Below, piece after piece: positions 5,670-5,971 of a DNA stretch of 5,971 nucleotides. Under the pieces are notes generated by a model, which saw only the letters and a program-made list of their open reading frames with translations, was not told where the DNA came from and did no database searches. Position numbers and translations under genes: made by a program. Every line of letters begins with the position of its first letter. Within the stretch, counting starts at the first letter, position 1. The stretch is taken from assembly GCA_025997455.1 (NCBI GenBank), contig BNUP01000129.1:1-5971 (forward strand), in the 5' to 3' direction. This DNA comes from Fibrobacterales bacterium (lineage in GTDB: Bacteria > Fibrobacterota > Fibrobacteria > Fibrobacterales > Fibrobacteraceae).

Positions 5670-5971
5670 ATGGTTTTTTCTTCGTCTGTATTTTTGCTTT
5701 TATTTTTGCCGATTGTAATAATCGGCTACTACAATCCCGTTTTCAAGGGGCGGCAATTCCGTAACATATTCCTTCTTCTCGCCTCGCTTTGCTTTTACGC
5801 TTGGGGCGAACCGTTTTTTGTGTTTGTGATGATGTTGTCCATTGCGGTGAATTGGGCGGCGGGGTTATGGATTGAGCGCGGCGTTTCGGTATTCGCAAAA
5901 CGCATTTTGACAATGGCGATTATTTGGAATGTCGGTATTTTATGCGTGTTCAAATATTTAACCTTCTTTGC
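5670..5971 (+). CDS. MBOAT-family O-acyltransferase (AlgI/DltB-like), N-terminal part
   Basis: One hundred codons are visible before the right edge. The N-terminus MVFSSSVFLLLFLPIVIIGYY, the RNIFLLLASLCFYAWGEPFFV stretch (about 31-51), and SIAVNWAAGLWIE (57-69) follow the classic AlgI-type membrane-bound O-acyltransferase start: a first membrane helix, a short basic loop, a second helix with the FYAWGEP motif, then a third with an Asn-Trp. Family members move acyl groups, often acetyl, across the inner membrane onto exported polymers such as alginate, peptidoglycan or teichoic acid. The acceptor here is unknown, because the active-site histidine and neighbouring genes lie outside the window. 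Typical length is about 450-500 residues. Confidence 0.88.
   Translation, partial: MVFSSSVFLLLFLPIVIIGYYNPVFKGRQFRNIFLLLASLCFYAWGEPFFVFVMMLSIAVNWAAGLWIERGVSVFAKRILTMAIIWNVGILCVFKYLTFF

Overview
The window reads as ordinary chromosome of a bacterium of roughly 40-45 % GC (estimated by eye), probably in the FCB (Fibrobacterota/Chlorobiota/Bacteroidota) assemblage. The main evidence is the topoisomerase IV A subunit, which reads like the Bacteroidota-type ParC (HPHGDASIGDAL around residues 68-79, and an ALYAFTDCE-type stretch). Most starts lack a Shine-Dalgarno sequence, but cysK has a clear AGGAG, so I do not assign a phylum firmly.

Layout. Bases 1-1777 (minus) hold the first 592 codons of parC, which runs off the left edge. 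Bases 1778-2149 contain no gene and are almost entirely repeats: a large imperfect inverted repeat, two REP-like hairpins and three tandem GGGCG/CGCCC hairpins. Bases 2150-4690 (minus) hold a tight three-gene cluster transcribed in the order cysK, a small putative lipoprotein, an AI-2E/PerM-family membrane protein. The gaps are 19 bp and a 1-base TAATG overlap, so this is probably one operon. Bases 4691-4909 separate cysK from the divergent map and hold the cysK ribosome binding site, two small palindromes and a second composite repeat. Bases 4910-5662 (plus) encode a complete type I methionine aminopeptidase. An MBOAT-family (AlgI-like) acyltransferase begins 7 bp downstream and runs off the right edge.

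The genes themselves are housekeeping: DNA decatenation, cysteine synthesis, N-terminal methionine removal, and a probable envelope-polymer O-acylation gene. The unusual content is between them. The parC and map upstream regions carry the same composite repeat in the same orientation relative to the gene. Its order is a four-run G-quadruplex motif, a GTGTAAAGTT module, an ACTCTCT-type heptamer array, and a CTACCTT boundary 6-9 nt before the ATG. A further copy of the GTGTAAAGTT module supplies the last codons and stop of the AI-2E gene. I see a modular repeat family here, with no sign of a defence system, CRISPR array or transposase.
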